Positions 52,022-60,550 are shown, counted from the stretch's first letter. The stretch: DNA of 64,000 nucleotides from Chitinophaga parva (GCF_003071345.1 NZ_QCYK01000003.1:1116001-1180000), one strand, 5' to 3'. The notes: a model not told the origin generated them from the letters alone. Translations and numbers: made by a program.

Positions 52022-52786
52022 TTAATTTAAAATCCCATTCATCTCCGTTAAGATCACCGGGGCGCCATCCGTCACTACGATGGTGTGCTCATGCTGGGCC
52101 ATGAAGCCGCCATTGTTACCGACCATCGTCCATCCGTCGCCGAGCTCTGTTGCGTAGCTGGAGGAGGTTGAGATAAACGTTTCAATAGCCACTACGGAAT
52201 GTTTCCTGAAACGACGCAGATCGCCCCGCTCCTTGTAGTTCAGCAGGTTGTCCGGCTGCTCATGCAGGCCCCGGCCAATACCATGCCCACCAAGGTTCTT
52301 GATCACCTTGAACCCTCTTTTCTTCGCTTCGGATTCCATGAGCCCACCTATCTCCGCGATCTTTACCCCACCGCGGATGTTTTGCAGGGCCTTCCGCAAT
52401 ATTTCCTTGGATGCATTAACCAATTGCTGGTGCAGGTGGAAGTCATTACCCAGCACAAAGGAGCTGCCATTGTCTGCCCAGAAGCCATCCAGCTCTGCGG
52501 AAACATCGATGTTGATCAGGTCCCCTTCTTTTAAGATCCGGTTACGGGAAGGAATGCCGTGGCAAAATTCATTACCTACGCTGATGCACGTCCAGCCCGG
52601 AAAGCCATAGGTTAAGAAAGGTGCAGATTTAGCGCCGAAGCCGGCGAGGACCTGCGCGCCATATTCATCCAGTTCTTTGGTGCTCATGCCGGGCCGGGCG
52701 TAGTCTACCATTTGTTTAAGGGTAACTGCAACCGCTTCGCCGGCGCGTTGCATGCCTATCAGTTCGGATTCTTTGGTTATTGACAT
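52022..52786 (-). CDS. map: Methionine aminopeptidase, type I
   Basis: 254 residues. Metal ligands are in place: INIDVSAELDGFWADNGSSF (two Asp), GGHGIGRGLHEQP (His), VAIETFIS (Glu) and MAQHEHTIVV (Glu). No N-terminal zinc-finger extension. Removes initiator Met. An internal AINS-like substitution is absent, so it should be active. Convergent with pcm, and with its own upstream region. A second map copy is common elsewhere in such genomes. Confidence 0.94.
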   Translation of the reverse strand: MSITKESELIGMQRAGEAVAVTLKQMVDYARPGMSTKELDEYGAQVLAGFGAKSAPFLTYGFPGWTCISVGNEFCHGIPSRNRILKEGDLINIDVSAELDGFWADNGSSFVLGNDFHLHQQLVNASKEILRKALQNIRGGVKIAEIGGLMESEAKKRGFKVIKNLGGHGIGRGLHEQPDNLLNYKERGDLRRFRKHSVVAIETFISTSSSYATELGDGWTMVGNNGGFMAQHEHTIVVTDGAPVILTEMNGILN

Positions 52787-53153
52787 GTTGGATTAAGTCG
52801 TTATTGGTAAATCAGGCGGCGTTTTGCCGCAGCAAAGATAGGAAATTAGCCGTAAGTAAATCTGACGGCAGGGGGATCTGGACCGTGTCACTGGGAGCAT
52901 TACGATCCTGTCTTTAAGGGTTATGTGCTATAAATCAATAAGGATCAAACAATATTTCCTACTATTTTAATTATTGATACTACAAATTCCAATCATCAAC
53001 TTTTACAAGAGATGGGTTAAGCAGTACATTTGTGTCAGAAAAATAATAGATATGCAATGAAGGCCAGCCATCAGCACCAGCAGCCTTCGTGACGGCCAGG
53101 GCTTTTTCAATCGTTCCCGAATTTTAGCACCCGTTTTACTTTATACTCATTTT
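52787..53153 (+). promoter_or_regulatory. Divergent intergenic region with a Bacteroidota-type promoter
   Basis: TACATTTG at 53025-53032 is an exact TAnnTTTG -7 box, and TTTTAC at 53001 sits about 20 bases upstream as a -33 element. It should drive the M17 N-domain gene at 53154 with a leader of about 115 bases. The map promoter must lie near 52790-52860 on the other strand; no clear box was found. Confidence 0.55.
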
Positions 53154-53912
53154 ATGACAATGATCATCAATCCATCCCGGTTCCTCACGAAAGGATTATT
53201 TGCTTTATTAATTACGTTTGCAACTACCGTGGGTTTCGCCCAGCAATCCACAGATACAGGTACAAAGCAAGCCATTGCAGCAGGGACTTCAAAAACATGG
53301 GGTACAATTGATGGTGTAAAGTTTACAGGATTGGTCCAGGGACCATCCACGGCCACTGCCGATTTGCAGGTTATCTGTGTATTTGAATATACCGAAGGTG
53401 ATATCTTTAAATCGCCACCGGCTTTACCGGCAGCATCGAACGGATTGATACACCTGGACGAAGCCCTGAAAGGCAGGTTAACTGAACTCAGAAAAAGCCA
53501 GCAATTTGACGGCCACTTTTTGGAAACTTTTTACCTGGACCTTCCGAAAGGCACCATTCCTGGCAAAAAACTGCTCCTGATCGGTTTGGGAAACCGGGCC
53601 GATTTTAACGAAAATATTATGATAGCCGTTGGCAGGATCGCCACCCGGGAAGCATTAAAATTAGGCGTACGGGACTTCGCGTTTGCGAGCGACCTGAAAG
53701 ATGCCGGAGTGGATTCCAAAACCGCCTTGGTTGCCGCCAATGTTGTAAAAGGGATGATAAACGAATACAGGACACAGCAACTGTTACAATCACAGGGCAT
53801 GACAAAATTCAAGCCGCTAAAGGAGATCTATTTGTTGGCGGGCGCAGCTTTTTTTGATGCTGCGGGTGGTGGAATAAAGGATGCCTTAGCCACCTTTGCC
53901 CCTTTACCTTAA
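53154..53912 (+). CDS. Secreted protein with an M17 peptidase N-terminal domain only
   Basis: 252 residues with a Sec signal (cleavage near GFAQ). The body matches the macro-like N-terminal domain of leucyl aminopeptidases: LDLPKGTIPGKKLLLIGLGNRADFN and AVGRIATREALKLGVRDFAF. The catalytic C-terminal domain with metal ligands (NTDAEGR type) is missing, and the protein stops cleanly in its own stop codon. It is therefore not a peptidase; ligand binding is possible. Gene 48 bases ahead of the isochorismatase-fold gene. Confidence 0.8.
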   Translation: MTMIINPSRFLTKGLFALLITFATTVGFAQQSTDTGTKQAIAAGTSKTWGTIDGVKFTGLVQGPSTATADLQVICVFEYTEGDIFKSPPALPAASNGLIHLDEALKGRLTELRKSQQFDGHFLETFYLDLPKGTIPGKKLLLIGLGNRADFNENIMIAVGRIATREALKLGVRDFAFASDLKDAGVDSKTALVAANVVKGMINEYRTQQLLQSQGMTKFKPLKEIYLLAGAAFFDAAGGGIKDALATFAPLP

Positions 53913-53959
53913 AACATAATCCTTCATTGCAAATCTCACAACTTTAAAATTCATCAAAA

Positions 53960-54592
53960 ATGAGCAGCATTATACCCATCAGGGATCCTAAAACAGACCA
54001 CTTGATTTCCCCGGAAAATTCAGCGCTTATCCTTATTGACTACCAGCCGTTACAGGTCAACTCTGTAAAATCAATGGATCATGAAGAACTTGTCAAAAAT
54101 ATTGTAACGGTTGCCAAACTGGCCAAAGGGTTCAACGTCCCTACTATTCTTACTACCGTTAACGTAGAAAGCGGTATTAATAAGCCTACCATCAAACACC
54201 TTAAAACTATTTTGCCGGATATAACGGAAATCGATAGAACGAGCGTAAACTCGTGGGAAGACGAAGCGTTCCAGAACGCTGTAAAAGCGCTTGGTAAAAA
54301 GAAACTCGTCATCTGTGCGTTGTGGACGGAAGTTTGTTTGTGTTTTCCGGCGCTGGATCTTCTTAAAGCGGGATACGAGGTTTATACCATTGTTGATGCA
54401 GTGGGAGGCACCTCGACCGTTGCCCATGAAACTGCGCTAAGAAGAATGGAACAAGCCGGAGTACAGTTATCTTCCGTTACACAGTATGCCTGTGAATTGC
54501 AAAGGGATTGGAACCGGCTGGACACCAAGCCTGTATTTTTTGATGCGCTGATGGAAAATGGATCCTTTTTCGTGGAAACCCTGCGGTGGTAA
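53960..54592 (+). CDS. Isochorismatase-fold cysteine hydrolase (YcaC-like)
   Basis: 210 residues. Asp27 in ALILIDYQP and Cys126 in WTEVCLC supply the Asp and Cys of the triad. RTSVNSWEDEAF carries the basic residue region seen in YcaC-type hydrolases. VGGTSTVAHETALRRMEQAG is the usual C-terminal helix. Substrate unknown; nicotinamidase or isochorismatase activity should not be assumed. Last chromosomal gene before the mobile element. Confidence 0.9.
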   Translation: MSSIIPIRDPKTDHLISPENSALILIDYQPLQVNSVKSMDHEELVKNIVTVAKLAKGFNVPTILTTVNVESGINKPTIKHLKTILPDITEIDRTSVNSWEDEAFQNAVKALGKKKLVICALWTEVCLCFPALDLLKAGYEVYTIVDAVGGTSTVAHETALRRMEQAGVQLSSVTQYACELQRDWNRLDTKPVFFDALMENGSFFVETLRW

Positions 54593-54950
54593 CCTGCGGG
54601 TCGATACGGAGCGGTTAAAAATAACATTGGCTGAACTATTCCAACAATGCAGTTATTGACAGTAAAAAGATCATCAGCTTATCTCCTATCCTGTTCAGCG
54701 CTTCAGATAATTCATTTCACGTCTGTTTTAAGCGCTAATTGAAAAAACCATAAATGAGATGCTTCAAGGTATGCAAATGGTGTGTTTTCATAGGCCCAAT
54801 AGTTGTTGGGGAGCGTTACGCTTCGCTTGCAGTTCGTGGGTTACTTATTATAAGAATTAGTCGAGCGAAGTTGTGTGCCATTTTGCATGTCAAATGAGTG
54901 GTCAAAAAGGGTGTGGGGAAAAGCGTTAAAAAGCCTGATACCTTCAAAGC
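54593..54950. other. Gene-free stretch before the element boundary
   Basis: About 360 bases without a supportable gene. I see no tRNA, clear promoter or repeat here; the block ends at the strong hairpin at 54951. Confidence 0.5.
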
Positions 54951-54987
54951 AAAAAGGCTTGTAAACATTTAGTTTACAAGCCTTTTT
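54951..54987. terminator. Perfect bidirectional terminator hairpin
   Basis: A 16-bp perfect stem (54951-54966 with 54972-54987) around loop ATTTA, flanked by A5 and T5 runs so that it works on either strand. On the minus strand it lies just past the 3' end of the tRNA-like sequence, as expected for a tRNA terminator. Confidence 0.88.
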
Positions 54988-55010
54988 AGATGTTCATATT
55001 TAGAACTTTG

Positions 55011-55100
55011 TGCCCAGAACAGGAATCGAACCTGCACTCCGTTGCCGAAACAAGATTTTTTGGGTAATCCGCGTCAGATAAGTGTTCCGCTATATTGGGC
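55011..55100 (-). tRNA. tRNA-like sequence (type II, degenerate), likely attachment site
   Basis: On the minus strand 90 nt fold as a long-variable-arm tRNA of the Leu/Ser kind. The T arm is intact (55035-55019, loop TTCGATT), and the 3' acceptor strand TCTGGGC is followed by ACA. The 5' strand GCCCAAT (55100-55094) pairs at only five of seven positions. The D stem is GCG/CGC without a GG loop. The anticodon loop lacks U33 and has eight bases. Best reading: an intact tRNA 3' end left by integration next to a decayed or unrelated 5' part. Confidence 0.45.
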
Positions 55101-55150
55101 ATGTAATTTCTTTCATCAAATTTATAAAAAGTTACTGAAAAAAGAAGCTA

Positions 55151-55175
55151 GGTTACCAAATAGGTTACTAAACTC
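55151..55175 (+). repeat. Paired GGTTAC motif, first copy
   Basis: Two GGTTAC units 13 bases apart, the second followed by TAAAC. A copy with 20 of 25 bases identical occurs at 62522-62546. Possible integrase arm sites or remnants of recombination. The rest of 55101-55424 is AT-rich, with three imperfect repeats of GCC.TGTAGTT near 55210-55255 and no convincing gene. Confidence 0.4.
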
Positions 55176-55424
55176 AAAAACATTGCTTATAACCTCTCCT
55201 ACTAATTCCGCCGTCATATTTCGCCATGTAGTTTTGCCGTGTAGTTCAGCCCTGTAATTAGATAATATCTAAAGAAACTTTTCAAAAAGTTTGCTTATAA
55301 ATCCAAAATTGTCAAAAAAAAATATATTTTCTAAATTTCCTGAAATAATCCATTGTTATTCAAAAACACCTCCATACCTTTGTATTGCATCGTTAGTAGC
55401 TTAGTGCTTCAATAATGTATGTAC

Positions 55425-55720
55425 ATAACCTATTTACGGTAGAACAGGTTATAATTAGTGTTCGGTAGGTCAAATGACCATTTAATACCTTTTTGAGAGA
55501 TTGAATAGTGACAAAGAAAGAAACTTTGAGGTAATCAAAGTTGAGTTTTAAGAACACTTATAATAATACCGGTCCACATTCATTTATCGCGTATAGCCCT
55601 AATTGTGTCCAGTCTGCGCAGATGGAAACAGGAAAGCTATACCCATACCTAACCAAAGCGGAATACTAGTTATCGCAATGGAGAAGGTATGTAAAAATTT
55701 GAACGATGATGAGTCGTATT
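55425..55720 (+). ncRNA. Candidate structured RNA upstream of the first element gene
   Basis: No gene, yet stems are dense. 425-431/446-452 (7 bp); 457-463/552-558 (7 bp) enclosing GGTA/TACC, GGTC/GACC (468-479) and AACTTTGA/TCAAAGTT (522-542, perfect 8 bp); GTATAGC/GCTATAC (591-597/636-642) with further inner pairs; CATACCT/AGGTATG (644-650/685-691); ACGA/TCGT (703-717); prefix 55 throughout. The tract is richer in G and C than its surroundings. It could be a leader of the gene at 55777 or an independent phage RNA. I cannot match it to a known class. Confidence 0.55.
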
Positions 55721-55776
55721 GGGAAAGGTGCGTCTGAAAGAGCCGGGATATTATTAAAATTTTTAAAGTAACAGAA

Positions 55777-56259
55777 ATGGAACAAACAATACAAACAAGC
55801 GTAGCAAATGCGCAGAAAGAACATCAAAAAGCATTACAAAATCTTTCATTCAATCAAAAAAGATTCGATAAAATCATTCAAAAATTTGAAGACAAAATGG
55901 ATGAAAGCGGGCTTCCATGGGATGACCTGAAATTTGATGATGAGACAAATGAAAAGAAACGAAGGCTGGTCATTGACGTTGTTGAAGGTAAAGAACTATT
56001 ACAAACACTTTATCATAAAGACGATAATCCTTCTTTGGACTTGATCAGGTGCATTGAATCAAATGGCAAGTCGCTTTATTTCTCTTTGTTCAAAATGGAA
56101 AGCAAAGCACTTGATGAAAAGATTCAAAAACTCAAAGCAAAATATGCCGATGCTATTATTCACCGGGTATCGACAAAAAAATACCAAGGAAACAAGTACC
56201 TGGTTGTTATTGATGGCAAGCATTTGAGCAGCATTAAGAAAGAAATGTATTCTAAATAG
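55777..56259 (+). CDS. Unrecognised element protein, 160 aa
   Basis: Lys/Glu-rich, mostly helical, with a coiled-coil-like N-terminus (about 8-45, AQKEHQKALQNLSFNQKRFD) and no signal peptide. Basic ends suggest nucleic-acid contact. AT-rich codon use like the rest of the element. It directly follows the structured intergenic RNA candidate and is 15 bases before the next gene. Function unknown. Confidence 0.7.
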   Translation: MEQTIQTSVANAQKEHQKALQNLSFNQKRFDKIIQKFEDKMDESGLPWDDLKFDDETNEKKRRLVIDVVEGKELLQTLYHKDDNPSLDLIRCIESNGKSLYFSLFKMESKALDEKIQKLKAKYADAIIHRVSTKKYQGNKYLVVIDGKHLSSIKKEMYSK

Positions 56260-56274
56260 TAAAAACAAAAAAAT

Positions 56275-56682
56275 ATGAACAAAAAAGAAATTGTAACAAT
56301 GTATTTTAATTTCGCTCACCAGGAAATTAGCAAAAAGCAGCATGAAGATGTTAACCAACTTGTCCAATACTTCAACGACCTACTTCAGTTGGGCAAATTT
56401 CTGTGTGATGACAAAATGCAAGAGGTTCTTCAGTATGCAAAAAAGTTTCCTGATGTGCTAGATGTATTCTTCAATGAGTATAAGGCTTATGAACTAAGCA
56501 AAAAAATAAATCCAGATATAAAGACACACCTGCCAACATCATTATTTTTTAATCATTTTCTGTTAATACAAACTGATGATGAGGAAAAATTGCGGCACAT
56601 TAACATGTCTGAACCGATTTATAATGACATCGTAGATTTTCAATACATTAAAAATAAAATTAAAAATGGCAAATTAAATTGA
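56275..56682 (+). CDS. Unrecognised element protein, 135 aa
   Basis: A helical cytoplasmic protein without recognisable motifs, beginning NKKEIVTMYFNFAHQEI. Probably co-transcribed with the gene at 55777. The hairpin at 56707 closes the pair. Confidence 0.65.
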   Translation: MNKKEIVTMYFNFAHQEISKKQHEDVNQLVQYFNDLLQLGKFLCDDKMQEVLQYAKKFPDVLDVFFNEYKAYELSKKINPDIKTHLPTSLFFNHFLLIQTDDEEKLRHINMSEPIYNDIVDFQYIKNKIKNGKLN

Positions 56683-56706
56683 ACATGCAGAAATATCATG
56701 TCATAA

Positions 56707-56729
56707 GATCACCGGCAACGCCGGTGATC
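56707..56729. terminator. Hairpin between convergent genes
   Basis: GATCACCGGC (56707-56716) and GCCGGTGATC (56720-56729) form a perfect 10-bp stem with loop AAC, between the 135-aa gene and the convergent GIY-YIG gene. Only short U stretches follow on either strand. Confidence 0.65.
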
Positions 56730-56733
56730 ATCT

Positions 56734-57174
56734 TTATATCTTACCTTGCAATTCAGGCTTCAAAAAATAATAATTAGTATTCTCATAATTGAGCATCCCA
56801 CGTTCGCCATGATTTTGGATGTAGATCGCTCTTTCCTTCGCCTTATATTCCACATTATTTAGCCCTGCAATATTAAAACTTGGCTTATACATAGCAATCA
56901 GGGTCGCCTCAACAATTTCAATTAATTCTCCAGCCACTTCCGCAAACCTACACGACTTATTTGGCTGTCTACCTAATGCTCCTTCTGTAAACTCAAAATG
57001 GTCTTTGAGTCTTGCTTTGGGGTTAATTGACCTGCCTATGTAAAGTAGAGTATCAATTCCATAAAGTGGCGAGGTTCCATATACTTGATAAACACCACAA
57101 GCATCTCCCACCTCAGTGTATTTAAGGCTTTGCCATTTAAGGGTAACAATTTCAAATGTAATTTTTGGTAGCAT
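56734..57174 (-). CDS. GIY-YIG domain protein
   Basis: 146 residues. The nuclease motif elements are present: GVY (27-29), LYIGR (44-48), Arg55, His59, and a Glu in the EIVEATLIAMYKPSFN helix (Glu87/Glu90), with Asn101. The first motif residue pattern is G-V-Y instead of G-I-Y, within family range. It could be a homing-type or repair endonuclease. It is the only minus-strand gene in the visible element. Confidence 0.82.
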   Translation of the reverse strand: MLPKITFEIVTLKWQSLKYTEVGDACGVYQVYGTSPLYGIDTLLYIGRSINPKARLKDHFEFTEGALGRQPNKSCRFAEVAGELIEIVEATLIAMYKPSFNIAGLNNVEYKAKERAIYIQNHGERGMLNYENTNYYFLKPELQGKI

Positions 57175-57223
57175 TGTATAGGGGTTTGGTTCTGAACAAC
57201 AATTTAAACAATTTCATCAAATT

Positions 57224-57600
57224 CCGGTAGAAGTGGCGGAGAGAACAGTTTTTTAGCTATGTCACCAAATTCCCACCAAACAATATGTAAATAACACTTC
57301 ATTAGCTTCACCTGGTTGCATCTCTCTTTCTCATGTCGTGAAAATACCGTGTAATAAAAAGGAAATACAGTTACTGTTCAATGTCACGAAAACTACGCCT
57401 TATATAGGAAATACACTTTTCTGATCAATGTCGTGAAAACTACGCCTTATATAGCAATTACACTTTATAGCTATGTTACGAAACCACCGTCTAATAAAAA
57501 AAGGAAACACATCTACTGATCAATCACGAAAATCCGGTAGAAGTTAAGGAGAGAAAAGTTTTTTATGTCGCGAAACCACCGTCTATTTAGAGAGAATACA
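57224..57600 (+). repeat. Iteron array, candidate replication origin
   Basis: Repeats with the start ATGTCRYGAAAA and a following AC.ACGYCTWATA segment begin at 57333, 57381, 57428 and 57473, with degenerate copies near 57522 and 57565 and a lone one at 57259. Spacing is 43-49 bases. The array is bracketed by two copies of a longer direct repeat starting CCGGTAGAAGT (57224-57266 and 57534-57572). Such arrays bind replication initiators or repressors. Confidence 0.65.
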
Positions 57601-57800
57601 ACTACATCATGGATACATGAATATATAGAGAGAATAATATAAATAATAATAAGTAAGAGTAATAATTAAATAAGAAAAATAATAATAAGTAATTGAATAA
57701 AGTAATAAATAATAATGAATAAAGTAATTGTAATAAGAGTGATTAAGTAAATAATAATAAGAAAGTAGAATAAATAATAATAAAAACTAAAGGGAATGCG
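57601..57800. other. Extremely AT-rich tract next to the iterons
   Basis: Almost only A and T with a few G, built of AATAATAAGTAA-like units, no open frame. Its place beside iterons fits a DNA-unwinding element. From 57801 to 58440 the gap stays gene-free; one possible stem, GGGAAAT (57877-57883) with ATTTCCC, stands out. Confidence 0.5.
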
Positions 57801-58442
57801 AAGGTGCGTAAGCAGCGAGTATTCCCTACTCCAGAAAAGTAAAAAAAAATCCTTTGTTATGTCTGCTTCTCAGACAGGGAAATATTTGCGTCTGAAGCCG
57901 CTGCACATTTCCCACAAATTTCTTTAATTGAAATAACAACTACCTAATAATCTATTCTTCTATTAATATTATAATAAAGTATAATACTATTATTATCTCC
58001 AGCTACTATTTATTTTCTTTCATTGAATTAATATTACATTTTTATATTAAAATTCTAGTTAGGATTCCTATTATAATTTAAAAATAAAAACTAACCTGGA
58101 ATTTATATTATACTTTTTAATAATATTAATTATAAAGAGTCGTTTTTGCAATTGAAAAAGCAATTATCAAGCAATTAAAAAAATCCCATTATTATGATAT
58201 TATTATTTTATTTAATACAATAAGTATTATAATAAGGAGTCACATTTTGCAATTGAATCAGTTGCTTCAATTCAATTAATCTACAAAAGTCAACACCAAA
58301 ATAGTTAACTCTTCAAACTAGCCACCAGTCGACATTTCAGAGGAAAGGAATTTCAAAAATAAACTGCAAAAAACTTGACTTGAATTATATTTTTTCCCAA
58401 CTTCAATATATAAAAGAATACAATAATCATATGTGAAATAAT

Positions 58443-58469
58443 GGGCGGGTAATCTTGCCTGCCCTTTTT
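58443..58469 (+). terminator. Rho-independent terminator ahead of the polymerase gene
   Basis: GGGCGGG and CCTGCCC pair over an 8-base loop and are followed by eight Ts. No gene ends upstream on this strand within 1.7 kb, so it implies an untranslated transcript or an attenuator in the leader of the gene at 58506. Confidence 0.75.
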
Positions 58470-58505
58470 TTAATCTGATTATTGTTTAAACCATATGATT
58501 ATTAA

Positions 58506-60368
58506 ATGAATAAAGAAATCAACTACATCCTTCCAGAAGGGCTAATAAAAGCCATTACAGACTACCTTGCTTTAAAAGGCATCTACACTTCAACCAAACG
58601 AAATAAACCAACCAAAGACGCTGAGAATGCTCTCAATAGGCATTTATATATATTGAATTATATCGCTTTTTTCAGACAGTACAGGTATAGTGTTTACATA
58701 GATGAAGGCGTTCAAATCAATTTTGAAAGAACAAAAACTGTTCTTGGTGTAAACAGTGATGGAATGAAAGCAATCTTCAAAAACCTAATCGAAGGAGGCT
58801 TCATTGAACTTTACTCAGATTATGTATTTAAATCAAAATCCCATCATGAGAATAAATGTAACTCCTACCAATTCACATCAACGTGGGACAATCAAAAAGT
58901 AATTGAAACCGAAATAAATAATACCTCCAACCTTACCCAAAGGATAGTAAGTAAGATAAAAAAAACCACTCCTGATGACGTTTTTTCAAAGTACCAGGAA
59001 CAAATGTTTTTAAACAATGTGGATGTAGATCAGACTGTCTACAATTATTTCGAAGAAAAGTATGGTTATACAAAAGATCAATTAAAAAACAACCGTTTAC
59101 CAGTTGAATCTAAAGATTATTCCCTTTATTCAATTATCAATAAATCTGTATCAATAAGCCGCCCAGACAAGGAAAGTAGGATATATACACCACTTACCTC
59201 ACTAAAGAAAGAGTTGAGAAAATACTTACTATTAGATGGTAAACAATTATTAGGACTTGATGTAAAAAACTGTCAACTTGTCATAAGTGTTTTAGCTGTT
59301 GAAGCATTGTTTGAAATAAAGAAAATGGAATTAACTGATGATTTCAATTATTACAAGCAATTAGCTGAAACTGGCGAAATATATGAGGTATTGGCAAAAG
59401 AATCTGGGTTGCTCGATTTGTTGAAAAAAGATAGAACTGCTTTCAAACAAAAGTTGTTCAGTGGTTATTTTTTTTCAAATAAGAAAAGCAATAACAAAGT
59501 AATTGGCGCATTTGAAAAACTTTTCCCAACTGTATTTAATTTGATCAATGAATTCAAAGACGATTATAATTACAACAAATGGGCGATCCTCCTTCAACAA
59601 GAGGAATCAAATATATTGATTGAAAAAGTTGGCAAACAACTTATAGAAAAAGAGATTAGCTATTTATCCCTTCATGATGGCATTTACTTTTCAAATGAAG
59701 CAGATAGGCAATTTGCGAAGGAAATAATTTTCAATCAATTCAAAGAGGCAGGAATAAATGTAATTATAAAAGATGAAAATTTTCAAAAGACAACTGCTTT
59801 AATTGATAAAAAACATGAAAATATACTTTGGTTCGAAGAAGCAATTGGAAAGCAATTACAAAAACATTACTTCAAAATTGATGATTGTTTTTTTAACGTC
59901 GAAAAACTAACTAGAAGACTTGACGGAGGAAAATCAAAAAAAATAAGAAAATCAGAATTTTTAAAACTATATACTATGAAATCAAATCCAAATAATGATG
60001 AATTTATCAAAAAATTTGTGGAAAGAGCTAATAAAGTAACAGCAAACAAGATACCTGCTCCTACAGTTGAAGCAAGGCCAATTGAAGAAGTCGTTTCAAA
60101 GCCGGTTGTTTCAAGTCCAGTCGAAGAAATTAAAAAACCTGAACTATCAGAAAAACTAAAGGCAAACATCAACTGGATCAACAACAACACACCTTTAGAG
60201 CTTGACGGCAGCCAAATAGTTTTTGAATTGGAGGATTGTGTTTTCAATATTGAAACACTCATAAGTACTTTCAAGAAAACTAACTATGAGGTTACCTGTA
60301 AGCATCCAAACGGGCTATTACCACTATATTATCAATATTATAATTCAAACATTAAACAAACTATATGA
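58506..60368 (+). CDS. Divergent family A DNA polymerase-like replication protein
   Basis: 620 residues. The N-terminus (about 1-130) has a winged-helix look (VLGVNSDGMKAIFKNLIEGGF). Then come, in order, the family A signposts: SRIYTPLTSLKKELRKYL, motif A GLDVKNCQ (Asp252, Gln257), motif B-like DRTAFKQKLFSGYFF (309-323), LLQQEESNIL, and motif C SLHDGIYFS (His390-Asp391). The exonuclease domain is absent. Two related C-terminal segments (DDCFFNVEKL, 459-468, and EDCVFNIETL, 576-585) form an internal repeat. It lies next to the iterons. Family A assignment is from motif order only. Confidence 0.68.
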   Translation: MNKEINYILPEGLIKAITDYLALKGIYTSTKRNKPTKDAENALNRHLYILNYIAFFRQYRYSVYIDEGVQINFERTKTVLGVNSDGMKAIFKNLIEGGFIELYSDYVFKSKSHHENKCNSYQFTSTWDNQKVIETEINNTSNLTQRIVSKIKKTTPDDVFSKYQEQMFLNNVDVDQTVYNYFEEKYGYTKDQLKNNRLPVESKDYSLYSIINKSVSISRPDKESRIYTPLTSLKKELRKYLLLDGKQLLGLDVKNCQLVISVLAVEALFEIKKMELTDDFNYYKQLAETGEIYEVLAKESGLLDLLKKDRTAFKQKLFSGYFFSNKKSNNKVIGAFEKLFPTVFNLINEFKDDYNYNKWAILLQQEESNILIEKVGKQLIEKEISYLSLHDGIYFSNEADRQFAKEIIFNQFKEAGINVIIKDENFQKTTALIDKKHENILWFEEAIGKQLQKHYFKIDDCFFNVEKLTRRLDGGKSKKIRKSEFLKLYTMKSNPNNDEFIKKFVERANKVTANKIPAPTVEARPIEEVVSKPVVSSPVEEIKKPELSEKLKANINWINNNTPLELDGSQIVFELEDCVFNIETLISTFKKTNYEVTCKHPNGLLPLYYQYYNSNIKQTI

Positions 60369-60550
60369 TTACATTCGAAAGCCTAATTCAAAAGGCAAAA
60401 TTAGTTTCAAAAAATTTCAACGAAAGACAAAAAAACTTGGAAAAAGAAGGAAAGCGTATTTGCGTTAAATGTTTGAAAGTAAAACCGATTGAGGATTTTA
60501 AAATTATGAAGTTTGGCAAAGTAGCGGATAATTGCAAAAGGTGTTGGTAG
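60365..60550 (+). CDS. Small zinc-ribbon-like protein, 61 aa
   Basis: Two Cys pairs, CVKC (33-36) and CKRC (57-60), fit a zinc ribbon after a basic helix. Its ATG overlaps the polymerase stop by four bases (ATGA), so it is translationally coupled and likely real. A helper in replication or transcription is possible. Confidence 0.65.
   Translation: MITFESLIQKAKLVSKNFNERQKNLEKEGKRICVKCLKVKPIEDFKIMKFGKVADNCKRCW

Noticed and set aside
55042..55257. 71-codon frame at the element start
   Set aside because: Overlaps the tRNA-like sequence and short GCC.TGTAGTT repeats; no protein features.
55425..55776. Retron, DGR or group II intron
   Set aside because: No reverse transcriptase is encoded nearby, and I see no domain V-like hairpin or template/variable repeat pair.
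57224..57600. CRISPR array
   Set aside because: Repeat starts are 43-49 bases apart, but similarity spreads over most of the unit and differs from copy to copy; there are no unique spacers and no cas genes. Iterons fit better.
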